A stretch of DNA of 64,000 bases from Bacteroidota bacterium (GTDB lineage Bacteria; Bacteroidota; Bacteroidia; Chitinophagales; Chitinophagaceae): the NCBI GenBank assembly GCA_030706635.1, contig JAUZOD010000005.1:62001-126000 (forward strand), in the 5' to 3' direction. Positions 54,913 to 63,866 of this stretch are shown here, piece by piece. The position numbers and the translations under genes are program-made. Each line of letters opens with the position of its first letter. Positions within the stretch are counted from its first letter, which is position 1. The notes under the pieces are model-generated. The model saw only the letters and a list, made by a program, of their open reading frames with translations. It searched no databases and was not told the origin of the DNA.

Positions 54913-56733
54913 TCACCGGATCTCCTGCATATCTACCAGTTTTTTATAAAATCCATGCAGATTCACCAGTTGGTCGTGGGTTCCCCTTTCCACGATGCGC
55001 CCGTGCTGAAGAACGATAATTTCATCAGCATGCCGTATAGTGCTTAGCCGGTGTGCAATCACGATACAGGTTCTGTTTTGCATCATATTATTTATGGCAT
55101 CCTGAACCAGTCTTTCACTTTCGGTGTCCAGGGAAGACGTGGCTTCATCCAGAATCAATATGGGAGGATTTTTTAATACGGCACGGGCGATGGTTATCCG
55201 TTGTCTCTCTCCGCCGCTCAGTTTGGATCCGCGGTCTCCGATATTTGCCTGATATCCATTTTCCTTCTGGGAAATAAAAGCGTGTGCATTGGCCACCATG
55301 GCTGCGTGTTCAATATCTGCGAGAGAGGCATCCGGAGTGCCCAATGCAATATTGGCGGCAATGGTATCATTAAATAAAATAGGCTCTTGGGTAACAATAC
55401 TCATCTGGCCCCGGAGGGCATATAGTGAATACCCTCTGATGTTGGTGCCGTCCAGCAGCAATTCTCCTGAAATCACATCGTGAAATCTCGGAATGAGATC
55501 GGCCAGTGTGGATTTTCCTGCACCTGAAGAGCCGACCAGGGCTATGGTTTTTCCCTTGTTGATGACCAGATTGATATCATGTAACACCTCTTTGCCATCG
55601 TAGGCAAAGGATACATTTTTGAATTCGATGGCGTGTTGAAAGCTTGTAAAAGGTTTTGGATTTTTGGATTCAGTAATCATTATATCAGCATGGAGGATTT
55701 CGTCTATCCTCTTAATAGCCGCCGTTCCGCGCTGAGCATTATAAAAAGAGGTGGAGAGGGTCTTTGCCGGATTAATGATCTGGGTGAAAATGGCGATATA
55801 GGTTATGAATCCTTCTGCCTGCAAGGCGAACCGGTGGGAAAGAATCATCTGGCCACCAAAAAAAAGGATACAGCACAATACGATCACGCCCAATAATTCT
55901 GACAGCGGAGAAGCCAGGTCCCGCCGGAAAATCATCTTATTCCGAACATGATTCAGGTAATTATTGACTGAAAAGAATTTGGATTGCAAGAATTTTTCTG
56001 CGTTAAAAGCTTTGATCACTCGCAGACCGCCCAGTGTTTCATCCAGGATGGACATCAAAATGCCGAGCTGGTCCTGCGAAATATTCGATTGCTTTCTCAG
56101 GGAACGACTCACCCGGCCGATGATAAAGCCGGTAAGGGGTAACAAAACCAGCAGGAACAGGGACAAGGGTGGGCTCAGGAAAATCAGCGTGAGCAGGTAC
56201 ATGAGAATGGTTACCGGTTCCCGGAAAAGTCCTTCGAGTGTGCTGATCACGCTCCATTCAATTTCATTTACATCATTGCTCATCCTGCTGATCAGGTCGC
56301 CTTTGCGTTGTTCGGTAAAGAATCCGAGCGGGAGTTCCAGCACTTTGGTATAGAGATCTGCCCTTATCCTGGTGAGTACGCGGTTGCGAAGGGGGCCCAA
56401 AACCCGGTACGACAAATAAAGAAAAAGGTTTTTAAAGAGAATGGAGACGATGATGATCATGCAGATGGCGCCCAGTGCATAAGCCGGCCCATGATCGCGG
56501 ATCAGGATACTGAGTACGTATTTGATGTAATTCAGAACACTTTCGGCGGAAAAACTTACCTCCGGTTTCTGCATGATGACTTTTTCCTTTCCAAACAGGA
56601 GTTGCATGAAAGGAACAAGCATGGTCAGCGAGAACAGAGAAAAGATGACAGACAACAGGTTGAGTATAAAGTAAAGTGCTATATATTTCGTCTGATCACG
56701 CAGGTAACTGAGAATCGTCGCAAATCTTTTCAT
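54913..56733 (-). CDS. MsbA-type lipid/peptide ABC exporter (membrane and ATPase fused)
   Basis: The 606-residue half-transporter has six membrane helices (about 18-40, 65-90, 140-165, 165-190, 250-275 and 285-310) followed by an ATPase domain. The motifs are Walker A GSSGAGKST, the signature LSGGERQR, Walker B ILILDEATSSLD and the switch histidine in IAHRLST. The MsbA-like length and TM-NBD order suggest export of a lipid or other amphipathic molecule. No partner is encoded nearby, so it probably forms a homodimer. Confidence 0.92.
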   Translation of the reverse strand: MKRFATILSYLRDQTKYIALYFILNLLSVIFSLFSLTMLVPFMQLLFGKEKVIMQKPEVSFSAESVLNYIKYVLSILIRDHGPAYALGAICMIIIVSILFKNLFLYLSYRVLGPLRNRVLTRIRADLYTKVLELPLGFFTEQRKGDLISRMSNDVNEIEWSVISTLEGLFREPVTILMYLLTLIFLSPPLSLFLLVLLPLTGFIIGRVSRSLRKQSNISQDQLGILMSILDETLGGLRVIKAFNAEKFLQSKFFSVNNYLNHVRNKMIFRRDLASPLSELLGVIVLCCILFFGGQMILSHRFALQAEGFITYIAIFTQIINPAKTLSTSFYNAQRGTAAIKRIDEILHADIMITESKNPKPFTSFQHAIEFKNVSFAYDGKEVLHDINLVINKGKTIALVGSSGAGKSTLADLIPRFHDVISGELLLDGTNIRGYSLYALRGQMSIVTQEPILFNDTIAANIALGTPDASLADIEHAAMVANAHAFISQKENGYQANIGDRGSKLSGGERQRITIARAVLKNPPILILDEATSSLDTESERLVQDAINNMMQNRTCIVIAHRLSTIRHADEIIVLQHGRIVERGTHDQLVNLHGFYKKLVDMQEIR

Positions 56734-56870
56734 CCGTTAATTATTGTCTTTTAATTCCGGGTATACTGTCTTTTAGCAACCTCGGCGAAACCGCTTTGCT
56801 GATTATTGCCGGGGTCTTTTCTCCCGGATGCTGGCTAAACCCGTAAATTTACACTGAAATACCCAATGAT

Positions 56871-57248
56871 ATGAAAGAAGGTAAGCGGCAGAAACAGGTG
56901 AGCGCCTTATTACTCGAAGAATTGAACCGGATTTTTCAGAAACTCGGCCTCAATATGGTTCAGGGCGGAATGGTTTCCATTTCCTCAGTAAAGATTACGC
57001 CCGATCTCTATGAGGCTAGGGTGTATTTGAGCTTTTACCAGGTAAAGGATGCTTCCGAGGCGTTGAAGCTGATTGCAGACCGGGCATGGGAGATCAAACG
57101 GGATCTGGTCAGCTCCATCAGAAACCAATTACGCAGCATGCCGCAACTAACCTTTTATATTGATGATTCGCTGGATTACGTGGATAAGATGGACGCACTA
57201 TTCCGCGAGATCAATGCAAACAAATCGCCGGAGAGCGGACAACCCTAA
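56871..57248 (+). CDS. rbfA: Ribosome-binding factor A
   Basis: RbfA binds the 30S subunit during late 16S rRNA maturation. The 125-residue protein has the family start RQKQVSALLLEELNRIFQK and the KH-like core ISSVKITPDLYEARVYLSFY to RNQLRSMPQLTFYIDDSLDYVDKMDALF. It is followed after 15 bases by an FtsX-like permease, an arrangement I know from other Bacteroidota. Confidence 0.94.
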   Translation: MKEGKRQKQVSALLLEELNRIFQKLGLNMVQGGMVSISSVKITPDLYEARVYLSFYQVKDASEALKLIADRAWEIKRDLVSSIRNQLRSMPQLTFYIDDSLDYVDKMDALFREINANKSPESGQP

Positions 57249-57263
57249 TACAAAAAAACCATT

Positions 57264-58484
57264 TTGAATTTCCTGTTCACCTGGCGTTATTTTAAGGCGA
57301 AGAAATCCACGAATGCCGTCAATATTATCTCTTGGGTAAGTATCAGTGCCATCACGCTGGGAACGGCTTCGCTGATTGTGGTATTAAGCGTTTTCAACGG
57401 ATTGGAACAGCTGGTGCAGTCTCTCTATTCTGCTTTTTACACCGACATCAGGATCAGTGCTGTAAACGGAAAGTTTATTTCTGTTTCAAACGATAAGCTG
57501 TATCAACTGAAGCTACTGAAGGGGATCAGCGCTTATTCATTAACGATAGAAGACAAGGCACTCCTGCAATACAACGGGAATCAGCAGATCGTGGTTCTGA
57601 AAGGGGTGGACAGCAATTACCGCAATATCAGCGGCATATCGCAGAATATTTCGAAAGGCAGTTTTGAATTGGGTGATGCGGTCCATCCCGCGGCTGTTTT
57701 TGGTTCCGGAGTAGCAAGCATGCTGAATCTGGAATCAGACAGGAGTATCTTACCCGTACTCGCCTATGTTTTCCGGAGCGGACCGGGCATAAACCCCGCA
57801 GACCTGAATTCTTCGGTTCATGCGGAGGAAATGATTTCCTCCGGCTCGTTTAAGATACAACAGGACTTTGATAATAAATATGTGCTTACCAACCTGCATT
57901 TCATGCAGGGCATGCTGGGACTGGATTCCAATCAATACAGTGCTGTTGAGATCCAGTGTGGGATCGCATCCAAAGCAAACGAAATAAAAAAACAGGCTCA
58001 GGCTTTATTGGGACCCGGTTACAAAGTGCAAACGCGGTATGAGCAGAATCAAACGCTGTTTAGCGTGATGCGAATGGAAAAATGGGTAATCTATGCCGTG
58101 CTTACGCTCATCCTGATTGTTGCTGCATTTAATATGGTAGGCGCGCTGACGATGCTGGTACTGGAAAAGAAAAAGGACATCCAGGTATTGAAAGCCATGG
58201 GGGCAAATGATCTTTACATACAACGCATATTTTTAAATGAAGGATTGCTACTGGCGATATTGGGCGGCGCAGGCGGAATTTTGCTTGCTCTGATTGCCTG
58301 CTGGTTACAGGTAAAGTTTAAACTGGTTCCGCTGCAGGGGAATTTCCTGATCGATTATTATCCGGTTAAAATTATACCGGGGGATCTCTTGCTGGTAGGC
58401 GGAACGATTTTAATTGTGGCACTCCTGGCGTCCTGGCTGCCTTCGCGGAAAGCCGCGATGCAGGCTTTTGAGTTGAAAACCTGA
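57264..58484 (+). CDS. FtsX/LolE-type ABC permease
   Basis: The 406-residue protein has an N-terminal membrane helix (about 18-42), a large periplasmic domain, and three C-terminal helices (about 270-295, 320-345 and 370-395), the layout of LolC/LolE and MacB-type permeases. Lipoprotein release is the likeliest role. The start is a TTG: the family-like sequence NFLFTWRYFKAKKSTNAVNIISWVS begins immediately and there is no ATG upstream in frame. No ATPase gene is adjacent. A heptad stem-loop follows. Confidence 0.88.
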   Translation: MNFLFTWRYFKAKKSTNAVNIISWVSISAITLGTASLIVVLSVFNGLEQLVQSLYSAFYTDIRISAVNGKFISVSNDKLYQLKLLKGISAYSLTIEDKALLQYNGNQQIVVLKGVDSNYRNISGISQNISKGSFELGDAVHPAAVFGSGVASMLNLESDRSILPVLAYVFRSGPGINPADLNSSVHAEEMISSGSFKIQQDFDNKYVLTNLHFMQGMLGLDSNQYSAVEIQCGIASKANEIKKQAQALLGPGYKVQTRYEQNQTLFSVMRMEKWVIYAVLTLILIVAAFNMVGALTMLVLEKKKDIQVLKAMGANDLYIQRIFLNEGLLLAILGGAGGILLALIACWLQVKFKLVPLQGNFLIDYYPVKIIPGDLLLVGGTILIVALLASWLPSRKAAMQAFELKT

Positions 58485-58495
58485 TTTTAGGGATG

Positions 58496-58563
58496 ACAGC
58501 TAACGGATGACCGGGTTCAGGTGCGAATCCGCAATAAAAGTCGGTCAACTGTCAACCGTCAAC
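58496..58563. repeat. Heptad-unit stem-loop between FtsX gene and transketolase
   Basis: Degenerate left units (ATGACAG, CTAACGG, ATGACCG) face right units GGTCAAC, TGTCAAC and CGTCAAC (to 58563). The core is TTCAGG, then TGCGAATCCGCA (58522-58533), then ATAAAAGTCGG. The 12-base core is the exact reverse complement of the one in the copy at 62917-62995, while the flanks are in the same orientation. Confidence 0.75.
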
Positions 58564-58587
58564 AAGAAATTCGGAGTGGCAAAACCT

Positions 58588-59421
58588 TCAATAATCCCCC
58601 AGCGTTTCCGGCAGCTGCGAAAGCGCCCGCTGAAGTTGTTCATCATTTGGGGCAACGCCATGCCAGCTGTGATCATTTTCCATAAAATCAACACCCTTCC
58701 CCATGATGGTATGCATCAGGATGGCAATGGGTTGTCCCCTGCCGGTGAGTGATTTTGCTTCATCCAGGGTGGCGATCACGGCATCCATGTCATTTCCGTT
58801 CGTTTCCAGCGTTTTCCAGCCGAAAGCATCAAATTTCTGGCGTATGTTCCCGAGGTTCATCACTTTGTCTGTGGTACCATCAATCTGCTGATGATTCCAG
58901 TCCACGGTGGAGATCAGGTTATCCACTTTATGATGTGCCGCGAAAAGAAGTGCCTCCCATATCTGGCCTTCATCCAGCTCTCCGTCTCCATGAAGTGAGA
59001 ATACAATATTTGAATCCTTATTGAGTTTTTTAGTAAGCGCTGCTCCGATGGCGGCGCTCATGCCCTGACCCAGGGAACCGCTGGCGATGCGGATACCGGG
59101 CAGGTGCTCATGAGTAGCAGGATGCCCCTGCAACCTGGAGTTCAGCTTCCGGAAACTGGCAAGTTCTTTTATATTGAAATAGCCTGAACGGGCAAGCGCG
59201 GAGTAAAAAACGGGAGAGATATGACCATTGCTGAGAAAAAACAAGTCTTCGTTTTTGCCATCCATGGAGAAGGTGGGGTCATGCTTCATCACCTTGAAAT
59301 AGAGGGCTGTGAAGAAATCGGCACAGCCGAGGGAACCTCCGGGATGACCACTGGAAGCGCCATGGACCATTCTTACAATATCCCTGCGAACTTGTGAGGC
59401 AATTGCTTTTAAATCAGCCAT
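58588..59421 (-). CDS. Transketolase, N-terminal (thiamine-binding) half
   Basis: This 277-residue protein corresponds to the N-terminal half of a split transketolase. It binds thiamine diphosphate through GDGELDEGQIWEALLFAAHHKVDNLISTVDWN and has SSGHPGGSLGCADFF near the start. Split transketolases normally have the C-terminal subunit as the next gene. Here an FtsX permease gene follows convergently, so the partner must be encoded elsewhere or be different. A TAGCTTTG box (minus, 59447-59454) lies 25 bases before the ATG. Confidence 0.9.
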   Translation of the reverse strand: MADLKAIASQVRRDIVRMVHGASSGHPGGSLGCADFFTALYFKVMKHDPTFSMDGKNEDLFFLSNGHISPVFYSALARSGYFNIKELASFRKLNSRLQGHPATHEHLPGIRIASGSLGQGMSAAIGAALTKKLNKDSNIVFSLHGDGELDEGQIWEALLFAAHHKVDNLISTVDWNHQQIDGTTDKVMNLGNIRQKFDAFGWKTLETNGNDMDAVIATLDEAKSLTGRGQPIAILMHTIMGKGVDFMENDHSWHGVAPNDEQLQRALSQLPETLGDY

Positions 59422-59446
59422 ATAAATTAGGTTTCAATGAAGCCGG

Positions 59447-59454
59447 CAAAGCTA
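59447..59454 (-). promoter_or_regulatory. -7 box of transketolase-half gene
   Basis: TAGCTTTG on the minus strand matches TAnnTTTG; the predicted leader is about 22 bases. Confidence 0.45.
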
Positions 59455-59643
59455 ATGGAATTTATTTATCGTTGTTCCGGAACATATTGAACTTTTGTTC
59501 TAACTTGCCTGCTCATACGCTCAGTGACATTATCTTTGCTAGTCTCATTTTCCTGATTATCAATGAACTAACCTAAACTAGCCATATGGGGAAGGGTCTG
59601 ATTGAGGCACTGCAAGTAATTATTTTAATGTAAACCGAGGTAC

Positions 59644-60777
59644 ATGTTTGATGTTTTACTTTCCCTGGCAATTTCCTTTACAATCACTTTTTTGGCCATT
59701 CCGGTAATTATTAACGTAGCGGAAATGAAGAAGCTGTTTGATGTTCCGGATGCCCGGAAAATTCATCTGGTTGCCATCACTCCGCTCGGTGGAATCGGCA
59801 TTTTTGCAGGGTTTGTTTTTGGCTGTCTGCTGACCATCAATTTTAAATATGCTTCAGAATTCCAGTATTTTATCGCAGCCGGCCTGGTCATTTTCTTTTT
59901 GGGCCTGAAAGATGATATTCTTGTTCTTTCCCCGATCAAGAAATTTATCGGGCAGGTGCTAGCTGCTTTTCTGATTATATATTATGGAAGGATTCAGATC
60001 CGGAGCATGCATGGATTTTTCGGCATCCATGAACTGCCCGAGATGTTTAGTTTGCTGATCTCTTATTTTGCAGTGATCGTTATCATTAACTCTTTCAACC
60101 TGATTGACGGAGTGGACGGGCTGGCCGGTACGCTGGGACTGATGTCTTCCGCGCTTTTTGGAATTTACTTTCTCAGTAAGGGCATGGCTCCTTATTACAT
60201 ACTGGCATTTTCTTTATGCGGAAGCCTGCTGGCCTTCCTGATCTTTAATTTTCAACCGGCTAAGATCTTTATGGGCGACACAGGATCCTTACTGATTGGC
60301 GTAATCAATTCGATTCTGGCGCTGAAGTTTATCGACCCGGGAAATGGTCCCGAATTCAGCGTACCTATGGATGCGTCCCCGGCCATCGGGTTCACCATTC
60401 TTATGATTCCGCTGCTTGATACGCTGCGCGTTTTTGCCATACGAATTTTTAAACGGCGCTCGCCATTCAGTCCGGACAGAAATCATATTCATCATCTTTT
60501 GCTCGACCGTGGCCTTTCCCATCGTACCATCACCTTACTCCTGGTTTCGCTGAACGTGAGCATGGTTGTATTTGTTTATCTGGCCCGTTCCCTGGGTACT
60601 ACCATTTTAATCCTTTCTGTAATTGCCCTGTTCTTTACTTTTATCGCCCTTGCTTACTATTCCAGAACCCGTAGTGCCTTTGCCTGGGCAACCAACCCGG
60701 AGGATAAAAATGAAAAGATAAAAGAATCGAAATTGGTTACCTTTATCCGCGATAGTATGCTGGAACAAAAAAATTAG
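59644..60777 (+). CDS. MraY/WecA-type undecaprenyl-phosphate sugar-phosphate transferase
   Basis: The 377-residue integral membrane protein belongs to the polyprenyl-phosphate HexNAc-1-phosphate transferase family. Motifs are the aspartate pair D90/D91 in GLKDD, NSFNLIDGVDGLAG, the GDTGS magnesium site, and the C-terminal HIHHLL. WecA-like activity (linking GlcNAc-phosphate to the lipid carrier for surface polysaccharide) is more likely than MraY, since no mur genes are nearby. About ten or eleven helices are visible. frr follows after 54 bases. Confidence 0.9.
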   Translation: MFDVLLSLAISFTITFLAIPVIINVAEMKKLFDVPDARKIHLVAITPLGGIGIFAGFVFGCLLTINFKYASEFQYFIAAGLVIFFLGLKDDILVLSPIKKFIGQVLAAFLIIYYGRIQIRSMHGFFGIHELPEMFSLLISYFAVIVIINSFNLIDGVDGLAGTLGLMSSALFGIYFLSKGMAPYYILAFSLCGSLLAFLIFNFQPAKIFMGDTGSLLIGVINSILALKFIDPGNGPEFSVPMDASPAIGFTILMIPLLDTLRVFAIRIFKRRSPFSPDRNHIHHLLLDRGLSHRTITLLLVSLNVSMVVFVYLARSLGTTILILSVIALFFTFIALAYYSRTRSAFAWATNPEDKNEKIKESKLVTFIRDSMLEQKN

Positions 60778-60831
60778 TATTCGGATTTTTAAGCACCGGT
60801 CGACCAACAATCCCTTTAAGAATTATCGTTT

Positions 60832-61395
60832 ATGTCTGATGAATTAACGCTCATTGTGGAATATGCGCAGGATTCCATGATCAAAGCAATCAATCACCTT
60901 GAAAATGAATTGGTGAGGATCCGGGCCGGAAAAGCAAATCCCCAGATGCTTGATGGGCTCTTCGTTGATTATTACGGCGCTCCTACTGCATTGAACCAGG
61001 TAGCCAATGTATCCGCAATGGATGCCAGAACCTTAACCATTCAGCCCTGGGAAAAAAATATGTTGCAGCCCATTGAAAGGGCCATCATCAATGCTAACCT
61101 GGGTGTAAACCCGCAGAACGATGGCAATACTATACGGCTGTTTATGCCTCCCCTTACGGAAGAAAGAAGAAAGGAATTTGTAAAACGTGCATTTGGTGAA
61201 GGCGAACAGACCCGCGTCGCTATCCGGAGTATACGCCGGGAAGCCATCGAGCAGGTTAAGAAATTACAGAAAGACGGATTGAGTGAAGACCTGACCAAAG
61301 ACGCTGAAAAGCAAATGCAGGATCTGACCGACCGCCATATCAGTCTCGTAGAGAAACATCTCGCTGCCAAAGAAAAGGAGATAATGTCTGTTTAA
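60832..61395 (+). CDS. frr: Ribosome recycling factor
   Basis: RRF splits the post-termination ribosome with EF-G. The 187-residue length is normal. Motifs include AINHLENELVRIRAGKANPQMLDGL, YYGAPTALNQVANVSAMDARTLTIQPWE, and RIFMPPLTEERRKE-like text (RLFMPPLTEERRKEFVKRAFGEGEQ). pyrH and tsf, its usual neighbours in many bacteria, are absent here. Confidence 0.97.
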   Translation: MSDELTLIVEYAQDSMIKAINHLENELVRIRAGKANPQMLDGLFVDYYGAPTALNQVANVSAMDARTLTIQPWEKNMLQPIERAIINANLGVNPQNDGNTIRLFMPPLTEERRKEFVKRAFGEGEQTRVAIRSIRREAIEQVKKLQKDGLSEDLTKDAEKQMQDLTDRHISLVEKHLAAKEKEIMSV

Positions 61396-61441
61396 CTTAC
61401 TGGTAACTAGCTAAAATGTTCATTTTTTTTAATGTATTTCC

Positions 61442-61449
61442 TATCTTTG
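61442..61449 (+). promoter_or_regulatory. -7 box of mscL promoter
   Basis: TATCTTTG matches TAnnTTTG; the predicted leader is about 30 bases. Confidence 0.5.
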
Positions 61450-61482
61450 GCGATCTACATTAATTAACCAAAAACAACAGTT

Positions 61483-61851
61483 ATGGGTACGCTAAAAGAA
61501 TTCCGCGACTTTGCTTTAAGAGGGAACGTGGTTGACCTTGCGGTTGCCGTGATCATTGGTGCTGCTTTCGGTACCATTGTCTCTTCTCTGGTAGATGATG
61601 TAATTACACCCTTGTTATTAACTCCGGCTCTTAAGGCGGCCAATGCCCAGAATTTGGATCAGCTCTCGTGGGGGGCAGTCAAGTATGGCAAATTCCTGTC
61701 GGCCGTCATCAAGTTTGCGATTATTGCCTTTATTTTATTCCTCATAGTTAAAGCCATGAAAAGCATTGAAAAGAAAAAAGTACCAGCAGCTACCGGCCCT
61801 TCCAGTACCGATGTTCTGCTCATGGAAATCAGGGATGAACTGAAAAAATAG
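61483..61851 (+). CDS. mscL: Large-conductance mechanosensitive channel
   Basis: MscL is a pentameric pore that opens at high membrane tension during hypo-osmotic shock. The 122-residue protein has the family start LKEFRDFALRGNVVDLAVAVIIGAAFGTIVSSLVDDVITPLL (helix 1), a periplasmic loop, the second helix (FLSAVIKFAIIAFILFLIVKAM), and the charged C-terminal bundle. It has its own promoter and is a second mechanosensitive channel in the window besides the MscS-type gene at 12071. Confidence 0.97.
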   Translation: MGTLKEFRDFALRGNVVDLAVAVIIGAAFGTIVSSLVDDVITPLLLTPALKAANAQNLDQLSWGAVKYGKFLSAVIKFAIIAFILFLIVKAMKSIEKKKVPAATGPSSTDVLLMEIRDELKK

Positions 61852-61953
61852 ATGCCTTTACCCCTGTCATTTGGATTGCTTGTCATTCGGAATCAAAACC
61901 CCAACCGGAGAAAATAGGCTTTAAACTCTATTATTGACTAATTTTTAAAAAAG

Positions 61954-62892
61954 ATGAAAAAGATTTTAATCAGTCTGGTGGCTATGCTATGTGTGTATGT
62001 CAGCTTTTCCCAGGATAAAACGGTTCAGGATTTAAAAAATGACGCATCCAGGGCAATCACAAAAGATCCCAATGATACCATTCCGAAAATGTGGAAGAAG
62101 GGTGCATTGCTGAATTTTAATTTAAATCAGGCCTCACAAAGTAACTGGGCGGCCGGTGGGGAAAAGAACTCAACTGCTTTAAGTGCATTATTTCATGGAT
62201 TTGCGTTTTATAAGAAAAATAAAAATTCCTGGGATAATACCCTCGACCTTGCCTACGGTTTTGTAAAAACCACCAGCCTGGGCTCGCGGAAATCAGATGA
62301 CCGCATCGACTTTCTTTCCAAGTACGGATACGAGGTTGCCAAAAGCTGGTACATCAGCGGTCTGCTGAATGTGAAATCCCAGTTCGCTCCCGGGTATGCC
62401 TATCCGGATGGTAAGAACAGGGTGCTTACCTCCGATTTCTTTTCACCCGGGTATGTTCTCCTCTCTCCCGGTGTGAACTATATGCCCAACGATCATTTTT
62501 CGGTATTTGTATCTCCGGCTACAGCCAGGTGGATCATTGTGCGCAATGATTCATTGGCCAGCGTGGGTGCCTTTGGCGTGGATTCGGGGAAGAACTCAAA
62601 GATTGAAGTAGGTGCTTACGCTACGATCTCTTATATGAAAAAACTGGGAACGGCTGCCGTTTACACAGGAAGACTTGATCTCTTTTCCAATTACGGCCAT
62701 AAACCCCAGGATGTGGACATCAGCATGACCAATCTGATCCTGGTAAAAATCACCAGTATTTTCTCGATGTCTTTTGCCCTGAACCTGATCTATGACAACG
62801 ATGCAAAACAGGTAAAATCCGATGGAACCACCGGAGGCGCTGCAATGCAGCTTCAGGAATTGCTGGGGATCGGAATAGCGCTTAAGCTTTAA
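61954..62892 (+). CDS. DUF3078 outer-membrane beta-barrel protein
   Basis: The 312-residue protein has a signal peptide (1-19, ending VSFSQ) followed by alternating beta strands rich in aromatics (LLNFNLNQASQSNWAAGGEKNS, YGYEVAKSWYISGLLNVKSQFAPGY), ending in the barrel-like LQELLGIGIALKL. It matches the Bacteroidota DUF3078 group, whose function is unknown to me. An outer-membrane location is inferred. A heptad stem-loop separates it from scpA. Confidence 0.88.
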   Translation: MKKILISLVAMLCVYVSFSQDKTVQDLKNDASRAITKDPNDTIPKMWKKGALLNFNLNQASQSNWAAGGEKNSTALSALFHGFAFYKKNKNSWDNTLDLAYGFVKTTSLGSRKSDDRIDFLSKYGYEVAKSWYISGLLNVKSQFAPGYAYPDGKNRVLTSDFFSPGYVLLSPGVNYMPNDHFSVFVSPATARWIIVRNDSLASVGAFGVDSGKNSKIEVGAYATISYMKKLGTAAVYTGRLDLFSNYGHKPQDVDISMTNLILVKITSIFSMSFALNLIYDNDAKQVKSDGTTGGAAMQLQELLGIGIALKL

Positions 62893-62916
62893 TTTTTTAT
62901 TATCCCGGAGGGTTTG

Positions 62917-62995
62917 GTTGACGGTTGACGGTTGACGGTTGACGGACTTCAGGTGCGGATTCGCAATAAAAGTCGGTCAACCGTCAACCGTCAAC
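62917..62995. repeat. Best-preserved heptad stem-loop, before scpA
   Basis: Four exact GTTGACG units (62917-62944) face two CGTCAAC units and a GGTCAAC unit (62975-62995). Inside, GACTT pairs with AAGTC, and the 12-base core TGCGGATTCGCA (62954-62965) forms its own tip. The nested fold is therefore heptads, then GACTT/AAGTC, then TGCG/CGCA. Confidence 0.85.
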
Positions 62996-63052
62996 CCTTT
63001 CAGGGTGAAATAAATGTTCACAACCTCCCTCCTCCGGAACCTCTTTTTTATG

Positions 63053-63060
63053 TATCCTTG
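63053..63060 (+). promoter_or_regulatory. Probable -7 box of scpA
   Basis: TATCCTTG is one mismatch from TAnnTTTG and lies 16 bases before the ATG. Confidence 0.35.
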
Positions 63061-63076
63061 TAACTAAAGTATAGAC

Positions 63077-63850
63077 ATGCAGAATGCCGCATCCTATCAG
63101 ATTAAGTTATCGCAGTTTGAAGGCCCGTTTGATCTGCTGCTTTTTTTTATAGAAAGGGACGAGCTGGACATTTATAATATTCCCATCCACCAACTGATCA
63201 GGGATTTCCTGGATTTTATTCACTCACAGGAAACCCTGAATATTGAACTGAGCAGTGAGTTTATTCTTTTCGTTTCCACCCTGATGCGGATCAAGGCGAG
63301 AATGCTGTTGCCACGAAAGGAGCTGGATGAACAGGGCAATGAGATAGATCCGCGCCAGGAACTGGTGAATAAGGTGCTGGAATATAAAAGATTCAAAGAA
63401 GCATCTGCGCAGATGGCGGAACTGGAAGAATTGAGGATGCAGATGATAAAGAGAGGAAATCTCTACAAGGAACTGCTACAGATCGGGGAAGAATCCGGAG
63501 AAGGGACAGAGATACAGTCCATCAGTCTTTTTAAGCTGATGAAGACGTTTGAAAAAGTCATGCAGCGGATGCAGGACCGGAATAACCGGCCCAGTCATAC
63601 CGTGGTTCAATACAACTATACAATGGAAGAAAGCCGGTCCAGCATGATTGACCTGCTCAAAAGGGAAGTCTCGGTACCCTTTGAAAGGATCATCAGCGAC
63701 TGCAACGACCGGATACAGGCTATTTTCCTGTTTCTTTCCATCCTGGAGCTTATTCAGCAGGGATATATGAATATCCTCATCGGGGAAGGAAGGAATAATT
63801 TTATTTTGGAGTATAACCCTGAGGGGGAGATGCTGAATGCGGGAATGTAA
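63077..63850 (+). CDS. scpA: Segregation and condensation protein A
   Basis: ScpA is the kleisin that bridges SMC heads with ScpB in chromosome condensation. The 257-residue protein has the kleisin N-terminus (YQIKLSQFEGPFDLLLFFIERDELDIYNIPIHQLIRDFLDFI) and C-terminal winged helix (FERIISDCNDRIQAIFLFLSILELIQQGYMNI). scpB and smc are not in the window. It converges on the end of dxs, 16 bases apart. Confidence 0.94.
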   Translation: MQNAASYQIKLSQFEGPFDLLLFFIERDELDIYNIPIHQLIRDFLDFIHSQETLNIELSSEFILFVSTLMRIKARMLLPRKELDEQGNEIDPRQELVNKVLEYKRFKEASAQMAELEELRMQMIKRGNLYKELLQIGEESGEGTEIQSISLFKLMKTFEKVMQRMQDRNNRPSHTVVQYNYTMEESRSSMIDLLKREVSVPFERIISDCNDRIQAIFLFLSILELIQQGYMNILIGEGRNNFILEYNPEGEMLNAGM

Positions 63851-63866
63851 ATTGCGGTATTTTAGA

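Noticed and set aside
58588-59421. Truncated transketolase pseudogene
   Set aside because: The frame is intact, with its own promoter, and matches the normal size of split-transketolase N-terminal subunits.
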